Below, one piece after another: positions 26,364 to 36,306 of a DNA stretch of 64,000 nt. Under the pieces are notes generated by a model. That model saw nothing but the letters and a program-made list of their open reading frames with translations, was not told where the DNA came from and did no database searches. Source of the stretch: Canna indica (lineage: Eukaryota > Streptophyta > Magnoliopsida > Zingiberales > Cannaceae); NCBI GenBank assembly GCA_034359265.1, contig CP136894.1:28054501-28118500 (forward strand), in the 5' to 3' direction. Both the position numbers and the translations under genes were made by a program. The first letter of the stretch is position 1. Each line of letters opens with the position of its first letter.

Positions 26364-26633
26364 GTTGAGCTCTCCTGTGCTGAGATATGCTTAATTCAGC
26401 TTCAGGGTTGAGTTGTGACTCTAGGGTTCTTCTGTATTGCGAGCTATTCCTTGATAGTCGCCTTTGTGCTTCAAAGCGGAGTCGGCTTCCAAGCCTATAT
26501 CCGCGAATCTGGTCATCCAGCGTTGTTTGTTGATTGTTATCTCTTGCAGAGATAGAAGGTCTGGGAGTAATTGTCTCGGTTCTGGAAGTCATGCTTGTCT
26601 GCTTTTTGCTTTTTCTTCGTTGAAGATATCTTG
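26364..26633 (-). repeat. inverted copy of EPRV segment 30846-31116
   Basis: The minus strand repeats, apparently without change, the end of the 135-aa ORF and the first about 77 codons of the movement/coat ORF found at 30846-31116. The left junction shares a short CTNGTT-like microhomology with the RT piece. The right junction adjoins the protease domain. The first about 20 codons of the long ORF at 26571 are therefore antisense of this insert, not viral protease. Confidence 0.9.
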
Positions 26634-29183
26634 AATCGCCTATACAATATTGAGCTAATCATGGATATACCTGACGTCAAAATGTTCAAAATACAGGCCA
26701 TCCTAGATACAGGAGCCACAGTATGCTGCGTGGACCAAGCAGCGGTACCTATAGAAGCACTAGAACTGAGTGCTTTCCCCATCCAGATTAATGGGGTTAA
26801 TTCACAACAAACAGCGAAGTACAAGCTGAAAAGCGGAAGGATGTCTATAGAAGAAAACCATTTCCGCATACCCTTAACCTACGCCTTCCCTATGGGTGAA
26901 AAGAACAGCATCCAGATGCTGATAGGTTGTAATTTCATCAGAGCCATGCAAGGAGGCTTAAGAATAGAAGGACAAGCAGTCACCTTCTACAAAAATGTCA
27001 CAACCATAACCGTCAGAATTGATGCCGAAGTCACAACAGCAGCAGCAGTTGAGGAATTAGACTTGAATGAGGACGAATACATCGAGGTACAACAAACAGT
27101 CGCATTTAATTGCGGAATTGAATCCAGAGGATTTAAGCAGAAGTTTGCCCCATTAATTCAAAGATTAAAAGATCAGGGGTACATTGGAGAAAACCCAGTG
27201 AAACATTGGGCGAAGAACCAAGTTTTATGTCGCTTGGACATTATCAATCCAGACCTGACTGTTCAAGATAAACCTCTCAAACATGTGACTCCACTAATGA
27301 AAGACCAGTTCAACCGTCATGTGACTGATCTGCTAAATCTAGGGGTGATTCGACCCAGCACCAGTCGACATAGAACGTTGGCCATGATAGTAAATTCTGG
27401 CACAACTATTGACCCTATCACACAGAAGGAAATCCGAGGAAAAGAAAGAATGGTATTTAATTACCGGACACTCAATGACAACACTCATAAAGACCAGTAT
27501 AGTCTTCCCGGCATCAACACCATTTTAAAATGCATTGGGAATAGTCAAATATTTTCAAAATTTGACTTAAAGAGCGGATTTCACCAGGTCACCATGAGCC
27601 CAGAATCCATCCCATGGACAACATTTTTAGTCCCGGGTGGGTTATATGAATGGTTGGTTATGCCATTCGGGCTAAAGAATGCGCCCGCTATCTTCCAAAG
27701 AAAAATGGACAATTGCTTTGCAGGAACGGAAGACTTTATAGCGGTGTATATTGATGACATCCTAGTGTTCTCTGAGAATGACACCAAGCATGCCGAACAC
27801 TTAAAAATTATGCTGTCCATTTGCGAAAAATGGGGACTAGTTCTGCCCCCCACAAAAATCAAGATAGCTACAAAGGAGATAGAGTTCTTGGGAGCAGTCA
27901 TTGGGGATAAAAAGATCAAGCTACAGCCCCACATAATAAGAAAAATCATGGACTTCAAGGAAGAAAAGTTGAAGGAAAAGACTGGCTTAAGATCATGGCT
28001 CGGGATCCTCAATTATGCAAGAAGCTACATCCCCAATTTGGGAACACTGTTAGGACCGCTGTACTCCAAAACAGGTCCTCATGGGGATAAACGAATTAAA
28101 AAATCTGATCAAGAGTTAATACAGAAGATCAAGAACTTGGTACAGAATTTGCCAGACCTAGAATTGCCACCACTTGGATCATACATAATACTTGAAACAG
28201 ATGGTTGTATGGAAGGATGGGGTGGAATCTGTAAATGGAAAAAGAAAAAAGGAGACCCAAAAGGAACAGAGAAAATCTGCACGTATGCAAGCGGGAAATT
28301 CTCAATCATCAAATCAACAATAGATGCTGAAATCTTTGCATGCATGGAAACCCTGAAGGCTCTGAAAATCCATTATTTGGATCAGGAAGAAATAACCCTA
28401 AGAATGGACTGTCAAGCTATCATTAGCTTCTACAACAAATCGGCCCAGAACAAACCATCAAGAGTTCGCTGGATTAATTTTGTAGATTTTGTTACTGGAA
28501 TAGGTGTTCATGTCCACTTTGAACACATTGATGGTAAGCTGAATGTTCTAGCTGATGCATTATCCAGACTGACAGTTAAACTTGTACAGATTCAAGAACC
28601 AGATGCAACAAGTAAAGAATGTCTTTCAGAATTAGAAGGCGCTTTAGAAGAAGTAAAGCAGGCCCCTCCTGAAGTTGTGCAAAGATTGTGCCTAGCCATT
28701 GACAGAATAGATAACTTGTTAAGTGGAGAATCAGCCCATATGACAATTACTTCGTGGGACGATGAAATACAGGAAATCATTGAAGACAATGAGACGGTTA
28801 TCAGTACTATCATGGAAGAAGGAATGATATGGAGATACCAAAGAAATTTTGATCCTCCCATTCCTAACCCTCCACCAGGATATAGTGATCTACCGTGCTG
28901 GGATGAATTTGAAGAAGATGATGACGTTTTACTAAGGGTCCTGAGGTACGAAGAAACCTCTGAGGAACTCAAAGAATGGCTGAGGTGTTTGCACGATTTA
29001 GAAGAAAAAGATAAACCGGAAAGTTCAAAAGCACGAGAACTACCAGAAAGCTCTAATGCTCGTACCCTACAATGGCAAGAAGAAGAAGAAATACCCACCC
29101 AAGAACAAGAAGAAGAAGAGAGTGTTCCACCAGAGCTGGACTATGAGACCCTACACAAGGGCAAATATCCAGCTAAGAACTAG
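26571..29183 (+). CDS. endogenous pararetrovirus protease-RT-RNase H ORF with acidic tail
   Basis: 870 codons open. The true viral sequence starts near 26634 (residue about 22), upstream residues being an inversion artefact. Aspartic protease DTGA is at residues 46-49. RT motifs run across about 215-430 with YIDD at 393-396. RNase H follows with acidic residues at about D544, E587 and D613, ending 'ADALSR' near 661. These order and motifs are those of Caulimoviridae pol. About 200 further residues are Glu/Asp/Pro-rich and match no domain I know; badnavirus polyproteins usually end soon after RNase H. The frame is intact but separated from the movement/coat part, so the native polyprotein is not encoded as one piece. 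Confidence 0.88.
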   Translation: MSRFWKSCLSAFCFFFVEDILNRLYNIELIMDIPDVKMFKIQAILDTGATVCCVDQAAVPIEALELSAFPIQINGVNSQQTAKYKLKSGRMSIEENHFRIPLTYAFPMGEKNSIQMLIGCNFIRAMQGGLRIEGQAVTFYKNVTTITVRIDAEVTTAAAVEELDLNEDEYIEVQQTVAFNCGIESRGFKQKFAPLIQRLKDQGYIGENPVKHWAKNQVLCRLDIINPDLTVQDKPLKHVTPLMKDQFNRHVTDLLNLGVIRPSTSRHRTLAMIVNSGTTIDPITQKEIRGKERMVFNYRTLNDNTHKDQYSLPGINTILKCIGNSQIFSKFDLKSGFHQVTMSPESIPWTTFLVPGGLYEWLVMPFGLKNAPAIFQRKMDNCFAGTEDFIAVYIDDILVFSENDTKHAEHLKIMLSICEKWGLVLPPTKIKIATKEIEFLGAVIGDKKIKLQPHIIRKIMDFKEEKLKEKTGLRSWLGILNYARSYIPNLGTLLGPLYSKTGPHGDKRIKKSDQELIQKIKNLVQNLPDLELPPLGSYIILETDGCMEGWGGICKWKKKKGDPKGTEKICTYASGKFSIIKSTIDAEIFACMETLKALKIHYLDQEEITLRMDCQAIISFYNKSAQNKPSRVRWINFVDFVTGIGVHVHFEHIDGKLNVLADALSRLTVKLVQIQEPDATSKECLSELEGALEEVKQAPPEVVQRLCLAIDRIDNLLSGESAHMTITSWDDEIQEIIEDNETVISTIMEEGMIWRYQRNFDPPIPNPPPGYSDLPCWDEFEEDDDVLLRVLRYEETSEELKEWLRCLHDLEEKDKPESSKARELPESSNARTLQWQEEEEIPTQEQEEEESVPPELDYETLHKGKYPAKN

Positions 29184-29240
29184 TCCAAAAGTCACCATGA
29201 TAGGGGAAGTGGATAACCCCTAGCACTAAGATCCACATTA

Positions 29241-29264
29241 ATATTTATTAATTTTATTTTGTAG
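29241..29264 (+). promoter_or_regulatory. splice-acceptor-like tract before the 140-aa EPRV ORF
   Basis: A U-rich run with branch-like TTAAT/ATTAA words ends in TTTTGTAG, 10 bases before the ATG at 29275; a second TTTCAG follows at 29268-29273. A donor-like CAG/GTATTT occurs in the leader at 30171-30179. Splicing is inference; no transcript is available. Confidence 0.35.
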
Positions 29265-29274
29265 GATTTTCAGG

Positions 29275-29697
29275 ATGATCTTAGACGAACTCCAGAAATT
29301 GGCGATCACCAACCATAGGACTTATTGGTCGACCAAAAAGGATATCTCGGATGCACAACACTGGGCCGTCTTAGGAGGCGCAACCACCACTGGAATGCAT
29401 GAGTTAGAGAAGTTAACGGGAAAAATACTATTCAAGTTCCCGAGGCAGATGGAGAAAGAACACAAGTGGACCCAGAGGGTGAACCAAATCGACCAAGAGC
29501 AAACCCTTAGGACACTTTCTGAATTAGAAAAACTGCTGGCCATGGCATTCCTACAGAAGGCGAGATTTGATCAAGCAGCTACAAAGGATAACTGGGCCTC
29601 TGATGCGCTCGAAATGGTGATACATCACATCAAGAACCTTGACCAGTGCCATAAGATGATAAGCAGCACTAGACAAAGCAACACCTACTTTGTCTAA
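29275..29697 (+). CDS. EPRV ORF of 140 aa downstream of RNase H, function unknown
   Basis: Intact small ORF 91 bases after the pol ORF and about 220 bases before the promoter TATA box. The protein is helical and hydrophilic, with charged heptad-like stretches ('ELEKLTGKILFKFPRQMEK', 'LSELEKLLAMAFLQKARF'), and no membrane segment. It may be the counterpart of badnavirus P1, which has similar length but normally lies after the primer site. Alternatively it may occupy an ORF4-like position as in tungroviruses. I cannot assign a function. A splice-acceptor-like sequence lies just upstream. Confidence 0.65.
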   Translation: MILDELQKLAITNHRTYWSTKKDISDAQHWAVLGGATTTGMHELEKLTGKILFKFPRQMEKEHKWTQRVNQIDQEQTLRTLSELEKLLAMAFLQKARFDQAATKDNWASDALEMVIHHIKNLDQCHKMISSTRQSNTYFV

Positions 29698-29888
29698 CAA
29701 CTGGCATCCACAAGGACAATAATGGAGGCAATAATTCACGACCTAGGTGCAAAGAGATAAGATCAAGGACGAAGGTCACTATCCTGTCTATATCATATAG
29801 CTGTAAAGCGTGTAAGAAGGGAATCTCTTTTGTAAAAGCTAATAATTTAGTGGTCGATGGGGCCCCACGAGCACCCGCACTAATTATT

Positions 29889-29907
29889 AAGCTTCTTCAC
29901 GAAGCTT
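29889..29907. promoter_or_regulatory. short perfect inverted repeat upstream of EPRV TATA box
   Basis: AAGCTTC, five-base loop, GAAGCTT. It lies about 10 bases before the TATA box in the viral intergenic region. Could be a regulatory site or a chance hairpin. Confidence 0.4.
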
Positions 29908-29917
29908 CCCTTATGTC

Positions 29918-29924
29918 TATAAAA
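29918..29924 (+). promoter_or_regulatory. TATA box of the EPRV pregenomic RNA promoter
   Basis: TATAAAA in the intergenic region between the 140-aa ORF and the primer-binding site, the usual place of the pararetrovirus promoter. Transcription would start near 29950, leaving a leader of about 530 bases before the first large ORF. Confidence 0.6.
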
Positions 29925-30135
29925 GTCAAGAGTCTGAGAGTTGCAGAGCAGACTGCAGACCGCAGAAGTTCTACTTCTCTAGTATTGTAAGCACTACTTG
30001 TGAGTTTTTGTAAGATTTCCAGTGTGAACTTAATATTAAGAAGCTTTCAGAGCTTTCCTTTAATCCCTTGACTCCCGACCCGTGTTCTCTGTAACCTGTG
30101 AACGGAGTTAAGAAGCACGCGGACCGCTTTCATTC

Positions 30136-30147
30136 TGGTATCAGAGC
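30136..30147 (+). promoter_or_regulatory. EPRV minus-strand primer-binding site (initiator Met-tRNA)
   Basis: TGGTATCAGAGC is complementary to the 3' end of plant initiator Met-tRNA, used by Caulimoviridae to prime reverse transcription and conventionally nucleotide 1 of the genome. It fixes the order promoter, primer site, 135-aa ORF. Confidence 0.85.
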
Positions 30148-30481
30148 AAGGATCTATATTTCCATTTCTCCAGGTATTTCTTATGATTTCACAGTCTTCT
30201 ATAAAGGCAAATTTATTTGATCTTATTCTGCTGAAGAATTCAAGTCCTGTAAGTGCAAAAACTAAGGAGACGTGTACTTAGATAGGCGATAAAAGAGGGA
30301 ACAAAGGGAAAGAGGTTTCCCAAAACCCGTGGTACATTCGTAATCTAAGAAGGCACCTTAGCAAGTAACACTAAAGGACTTTATTTATGAGCAAGAAATA
30401 TTAGATCATTTTCTTTTGCCTTAAAGAAGGAACAAATAACTAGAAGTCCCTAAGTAAAGTCAAGGATATCTTCATAATAGC

Positions 30482-30889
30482 ATGAGCGATTGGCGACTAA
30501 CAGCCAAAAGTTCAACATACCTAGACACACTGAAAGCCACTGAAACCCTCAGTGTACCAGCCGAAGGATTTGTTAAACTATCAGAACAAAAGATATCACA
30601 GTCTATCTTTAGACAATTGAACACCTTGATACAGCTAGTAGTCAAAATAAAAGAAGAACTAGATGACGTAAAAATTGCAGTCAAAAGGCTTGAAGCAGAT
30701 AAAACTGCGACCTTATCCAAACCAGACGAGTTATCAGCTTCGATTGATAAACTCCAACTAGACCTCCAGAAGCTAAGTCTTGGGGAGAAGCAAGACAAGC
30801 CTATTGGAAAACCAAAAGGAAAACTTTTTGTGTTCAAGAACCCTCAAGATATCTTCAACGAAGAAAAAGCAAAAAGCAGACAAGCATGA
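30482..30889 (+). CDS. EPRV 135-aa coiled-coil ORF (ORF2 / virion-associated protein-like)
   Basis: Starts 335 bases after the primer site. The central part (residues about 45-100) is predicted by eye to be coiled coil ('LVVKIKEELDDVKIAVKRLE', 'SIDKLQLDLQKLSLG'). The C-terminus is Lys-rich, as expected for nucleic-acid binding. Its stop overlaps the next start as ATGA at 30886-30889, the hallmark of badnavirus ORF2/ORF3 and leaky scanning. Its own start is also within ATGA, as if an ORF1 once ended there, but upstream codons contain stops and no ORF1 is present. Confidence 0.75.
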   Translation: MSDWRLTAKSSTYLDTLKATETLSVPAEGFVKLSEQKISQSIFRQLNTLIQLVVKIKEELDDVKIAVKRLEADKTATLSKPDELSASIDKLQLDLQKLSLGEKQDKPIGKPKGKLFVFKNPQDIFNEEKAKSRQA

Positions 30890-32439
30890 CTTCCAGAACC
30901 GAGACAATTACTCCCAGACCTTCTATCTCTGCAAGAGATAACAATCAACAAACAACGCTGGATGACCAGATTCGCGGATATAGGCTTGGAAGCCGACTCC
31001 GCTTTGAAGCACAAAGGCGACTATCAAGGAATAGCTCGCAATACAGAAGAACCCTAGAGTCACAACTCAACCCTGAAGCTGAATTAAGCATATCTCAGCA
31101 CAGGAGAGCTCAACAAGTACCAGTTGAAACACTATACTAGGCCGGCTGGAATGAAAGAAACCATAGAGTATATCAACACTACTCCGATGAAAGAATCCTG
31201 GTAGTTGAAGGAGCCCAAGTAGAATTGCCGTTTATCACGGACCAGAGCTACAACCTCCTAGTACAGACAGGATTTCAACACCTGCATGTAGGAATGGTGA
31301 TGATAAGACTCCACACACTTCACAGAAGAAATGCAGGAGTCAACGCCCTTGTTTTGGTTCGAGACACCAGATGGGCAGATGATAGGTCTGTCATAAGCTC
31401 AATGGAGATTGATTTATCAATCGGAACCCAACTAGCATATGCAGCCCTAGACCTGACAATCAGTATTCATGATTTCCGCAACCATATCCAACTAGTAATT
31501 CAAACACACGGATATGAAGGATGGCAAGGGGGAGAGAGCAATTTACTACTCTCCAGGTCCTTAATCGGGAGGCTGACAAATACTAGTCATACCAATTTTA
31601 GGTATAATGTGCAAAATGTAGCCGAGCACCTAGCAAGTAGAGGAATTAGATACCTAGCTGAGCAGTGTAAGAGAGCTGCAGTTCAGAGAAGTCTGAAAGA
31701 TTTAAGTTTCTGTTCAAAAATACCAATTCCAAGGTATTACCAGAAGAATAAAAAGCTAGGACTAAGAAAGTCGACGACATATCGAGGAAAACCACACGAC
31801 TCACATGTCAGAATTTTCAAAAAGAAACATTCTGATAAAGTCAGAAAATGCAAATGTTTCATATGTGGGCATGAAGGCCACTTTGCCCGAGATTGTAAAA
31901 GAAGAGAAGGTAATATAGCTCGAGCAGCCATCATCGAGAACTTGGACCTCTCAGATAGTTGGGATGTCTTGTCAGTAGACCTGAACGAACCCGACAGTGA
32001 CGCTATATGTTCCTTTTCAGAAGGTGAAGTAGGGATGTCCGTCACAACAGAGCTATACCACCTGCCATATGAGACAGCTTTAGTCGTTCTAACGACTAAT
32101 GAAAGAGAATTCGCTAGTGAAGAAGAAGAACCAATTAATTCATGGAGGATGCATATTACACTTCCGGAACAAGCCAGAAAGTGTACCCACTCTTGGAGTG
32201 ACAATACACCTATCCCAAGTGGACATGAGAGGTGCACGCTTTGTAAAGAACCCACCAACCCAAAGAGCTGCACAAAGTGCAGAATAACAACCTGCCCTAT
32301 GTGCTCACGATTTCATTTAGGTAGAAAACTCCTGATTCAGAAATCCAAGGTCGCACCTTATGTAACCACGACAATGATCTTTATTTTGACATTAACAAAC
32401 ATGTTCCTAATGATTTTATCAAGTTTTATTTCAAACTGA
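30886..32439 (+). pseudogene. EPRV movement protein and coat protein part of ORF3, one in-frame stop
   Basis: One frame from ATG 30886 to TGA 32437-32439 with a single TAG at 31138-31140. After this stop the movement-protein region continues in frame. At 31849-31896 is the coat zinc knuckle CXCX2CX4HX4C. At 32235-32306 is a second cluster, CX2CX8CX2CX4CX2C; the badnavirus-type cluster has the same plan with 11 in the first long gap. The ORF ends before protease: the genome is opened between coat and protease, the remainder lying at 26634 onward. The stop and the split make it non-functional as integrated. Confidence 0.85.
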
Positions 32440-32781
32440 AGAACGATACACATGCCAAGTTCAAATTTGGAATTCAAGTGCCAAGTCTTGTAATTTGATT
32501 GTTCTTCCTTATTGTAGAGGTGTAGAAGCACCCTCAAGGTTGAGGGAGAAGTTCTTGGTGTTGATGGATGATCGACACATTAGAGGGGGATGATTAATAT
32601 ATTTATCACGTCTAAATTTTACTCTAAGTGGATTTTATTGAATCTAATCAATTTCACTCTTTTATCATGCAAGTGTCAAACAATAGACTAATAAAGATGA
32701 ATATTGTAAATAAAACACAAATGAGATTAGTGCTAACATCGCGATTTATAGTAGTTCGGCTCTCCTTGAGCCTACACTACC
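32440..32781. mobile_element. LTR-like fragment related to the repeats at 48980 and 57600
   Basis: Contains AGAGGGGGATGA, then 'TAGTTCGGCTC...CCTACACTACCTAAG', paralleling 'GGTTCGGCCCC...CTCCACTACCTAAGC' in the other two copies. It is cut at 32781 by the PIF/Harbinger-type element. Confidence 0.55.
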
Positions 32782-34009
32782 TAAGGGCCTGTTTGTTTGC
32801 CCAGTTTTCAGTTTTTATTTTCGTGAAAACTGAAAATTGGGCCCGAAACGGTGTTTGTTGTAGAAAACTCTTCCTGTTTTCAAATCTATTTTGCGAAAAC
32901 GAGTTTTCCCGAAACACCATTTCAAACTGTGTTCGCGAAAATGGCTTCCGCTCATTTTCGCGTTTTCGCGAAAACAGGCGAAACGACCGGTGGCATACTT
33001 GTAATTAAAATGTTGTTTCCGCCCGTTTCGCCCGAAACTTGATTCGGGCGAACAAAACCCGAATTTTTTCATCGTTAGGGCATTTCACACCCGAGCGCCC
33101 CTCTCTTCGGCTAGGACAGGCGACAACTGCGACAAGTTGTCGCCCCTTCCGATCGACGTTTGTTCAAGGCAATTTCCTTCAACGATTTCGTCTAAAACAA
33201 CCTGAGGAAGACTTTCCAAGCGATCTCCTCAAGTTAGAGCTTCTGATCTAGGGTTTTCTGCAATCTTGTTTACCTATCTAGGGTTTGTTGTGCTTCCTTC
33301 TCCGATGTCTTTCTTCTTGCTGTTCTTGTGCTTCCGATCTAGGGTTTGTTCTTGCTGTTCTTGTGCTTCCGATCTAGGGCTCTGTTATTGTTTGCTTCCT
33401 ATTATTTATTTGCCGTGTATCATGCTTTCTATTTTATATTGTTTGCTTCCAATGCATGGCTGTGTTATTGTTTGCTTCATGTTATTTATTTGTTGTGTAT
33501 CGTCGTTATTGTTTGCACGGATACAATCAATCATGCATAAATATGATATACTGGTGATCAAGTATTGTTAATTCAATTCAAGCCAAATTTGAATTAGATT
33601 AAGTGTACTTTTCCCATTCCTATCCCACATTGAAACCCAATCCTGAGATTGACTTCTTGTTCGGTCTACTATTGTCCAATATTAGAACTGTTATAATTCA
33701 TGAAAGCTGTTGACTGTTTAATATTCATGCAAGTTGTTGACTATTTAATATTCATCTAAGTCTGCTTGTATTATAATTCATGTTTAGCTGTATTCATGTA
33801 ATATATTTTCATGCATGCTTCCAATCTATATTTCTGTATTCATGTTATAATTCATGAAAGCTGTTGACTGTTTAATATTCATACTTAGTCTGCTTGTATT
33901 ATAATTCCTGTTGAATGTTTAATTACTCAGTTTGCTGTGTATCTTGTTTGGCTGAGTCAGCTCAGTCTGCTATGTATATTTTCATGCATGCTTGCTTCTA
34001 ATAGAGTTT

Positions 34010-34645
34010 ATAAATGGGTCTCCATCGTAATCGGAGGGAGAAGTCAAAAAACTGGTCTAAAAATGCTACGGAGGACTTTTTATTTATACTGCATAATAAA
34101 CAAATAGAATTAGACACTTTGAATTTTGACAAGTCTGTATGAGAAGAAATTAGCAATAGGCTCCTGGAAAAATATGGCACTAGGTACGGGGTTGATCAGT
34201 GTAAGGGAAAGAAGAATCACCTTCATCGTATGTTTAAAGACTTTTAAGAATTGATTAACCACACTGGGGTCATCTGGAATCCCGACACATGGAGGATTGA
34301 GGTTGATGAAACGGTGTGGAATAGCACGGTAGGTTTTTCATAATAGAGTAAGGTTGCATGTTGGGTAACATTTTAATAGAGTTTATTTCGTGTACAGAGA
34401 GGAGGAAAAAAAGAGTGTTTCAAACAATTTAATAATGAGCCACTTGCCAACTACACATTGTTGGAATTAATTTTCCAAAATCAACCGGCAACTGGTGGGA
34501 TGGTCCGATCATCTACACAAGTGCCTTTGAATTCATCCGAGGAGCGTCAGTTAGATGATGAATTATTGGGGCAGAATGCACGCAGTATGGAGCCTCTTGT
34601 GGAAGAGGAAGGGGCAGAATCCATCGCTGTATATATGTTGTCATG
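34010..34645 (+). pseudogene. Myb/SANT-like ORF1 of a Harbinger element, with stops
   Basis: The frame from 34018 reads 'NWSKNATEDFLFILHNKQI' and 'LLEKYGTRYGVDQCKGK', then a Trp-containing 'GVIWNPDTWRIEVDETVW'. This is the trihelix/Myb-like domain encoded beside PIF/Harbinger transposases, where it binds DNA and aids transposase entry to the nucleus. Two in-frame stops (near 34138 and 34246) kill it. An intron probably spans about 34330-34398, after which an acidic tail reads to a TGA at 34644. The DDE transposase is not visible. Confidence 0.65.
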
Positions 34646-35242
34646 ATGTCATTTTTTGGATATATTGCTACTGTGATGTCGTAATTATAGGGAGTTGTGT
34701 TTTTTTTTATATTTTTTAATTTTTTTTCATCGACGAGGAATTGGAGGCGATAACCAATTAATGGTTATGCGCACTTTCCTCATAAAGCCGTAAAGTAATA
34801 TTGCTCATTATTATGTATTTATATGCATTGTTGTTATCAATTTGTTATTTGTTTTTCGATCTAGGGTTTTGATATTATTGCGTGGTTGTGGTGATAATTT
34901 ACACTGCGTGGTTGTGCTGATTTTAACCTTGCGTGGTTGTGCTAATTTTATCCTTGCGTGGTTATGTTGATTGTATGATTATTAGATAATGAGCTAATTT
35001 ATTTTTGGTGGACTATGAATTGGAGACGGTCACTAACTAATGGTGATACACATTTTCCTTCATAGTCCTACATTCATATAACTCTGATGCCAAATACGCA
35101 TTTATACCAATCATTCATCTTCTTCTCCAACTCGGTGCTGCTGGAGGTAGTGGAATCGGGCCTTGACTATTTTCGAGCGAGCTGAGGTTTACTTGTGCTA
35201 CCAAAAATATTTGAATTCACTGGATTAGAATTCAATAGATTA

Positions 35243-35402
35243 GAATTCAATTGGATGTATTTAAATTTATTACATAAGTTTGTTTTTATTTTTTGTGGTA
35301 CATATGTAAATTTATTTGGTTGGAATTCAATTGGATGTATTTAGATTAATTACATAAGTTTGTTTTTAATTTTTGTGGTACATATGTAAATTTATTTGGT
35401 TA
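35243..35402. repeat. 80-bp unit duplicated in tandem
   Basis: GAATTCAATTGGATGTATTT starts both units (35243 and 35323), continuing through TTACATAAGTTTGTTTTT and CATATGTAAATTTATTTGG. Inside the Harbinger-type element. Confidence 0.85.
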
Positions 35403-36306
35403 CTTGTTATGCAAATAAATGTTGCAAATATTCGGAAAAAAAATTGTCTCAGAAATTCTACAGCAACAAAAAAAAAAAACTTAATAATATATAATTAATT
35501 AGGTAATTCTCTACTACTTGTAGCTTTCGTTAGGCGTGCTACTGCTTTAGGAAGACATCGCTCCTCCATGTGAGTGGGCAGCTCGAATCTCTCTCTCTCC
35601 ATTAGGGTTTAGATGATAAAGAAGAAGAATCTTTTTTTTAATCAAACCGGATATATCTACGTGTCTCCCTTTACCTACTTGCCTTTTTTTTAATACTTCA
35701 ATTTATATATTACACGTAGGAATCATAAATTATTATTTTTATTGAATAACTTATTTATTAATTTTTAAATTAAATGAGGTGTAGATGCAAATGCAGTGTA
35801 GATATATTTGCATTTGAATGCGGTACGGATATGAATATATTCAACGTATGCGATGTGAATATGGATGTGTGATGTGAATGTGTGCAATACAGATAATACA
35901 ATATTTACATCGTATCTAATTCGTAATCATCCCTAATTATTTTATTTTAAATTAAAAAATAAAATAACATATTTTAATATTTTAATATTTATATTAATTA
36001 ATAAAATAATATTTATTTACTGATTAACATAATTAATATCATTAAATATATTTTTTAAGTTTGAAAACAGGTGTTTGATAAACAAACATAATTTCAATTT
36101 TCGTCTTCATAACAGTCATCGAAAATAACACACAACAAACGAGTTTTCACTGTTTTCGTTTCGCGAAAGATGAAAACATGATATGTCAAACAAACACGTT
36201 TTCGCCAAACACAAAAATCGAAACCAAAAACTTAAAACTCGAAAACTCATTTCAATTTTATGAAACGAAAATTGCTTCTAAATTTTCGTACACAAAGACG
36301 CCCTTA

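Larger units (their letters stand above)
32785..36303. mobile_element. PIF/Harbinger-type element, about 3.5 kb
   Basis: Left end GGGCCTGTTTGTTTG after TAA (32782-32784). The right end read inversely is GGGCGTCTTTGTG, followed by TTA (36304-36306). The subterminal CGAAAACG-rich part of the right end closely resembles that of the 22687 element. It carries the ORF1-type Myb remnant described separately but no recognisable DDE transposase. The unequal flanks (TAA and TTA) could be a mutation, or the two ends could belong to different, nested elements. Confidence 0.6.

Noticed and set aside
27581..29098. Minus-strand frames within the EPRV pol
   Set aside because: Antisense shadows of the RT and acidic-tail coding sequence.
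33266..33571. Cys/Leu-rich 101-codon frame, possible small secreted protein
   Set aside because: Made of tandem CTTGTGCTTCCGATCTAGGG-like units inside a transposon; hydrophobicity follows from T-richness.
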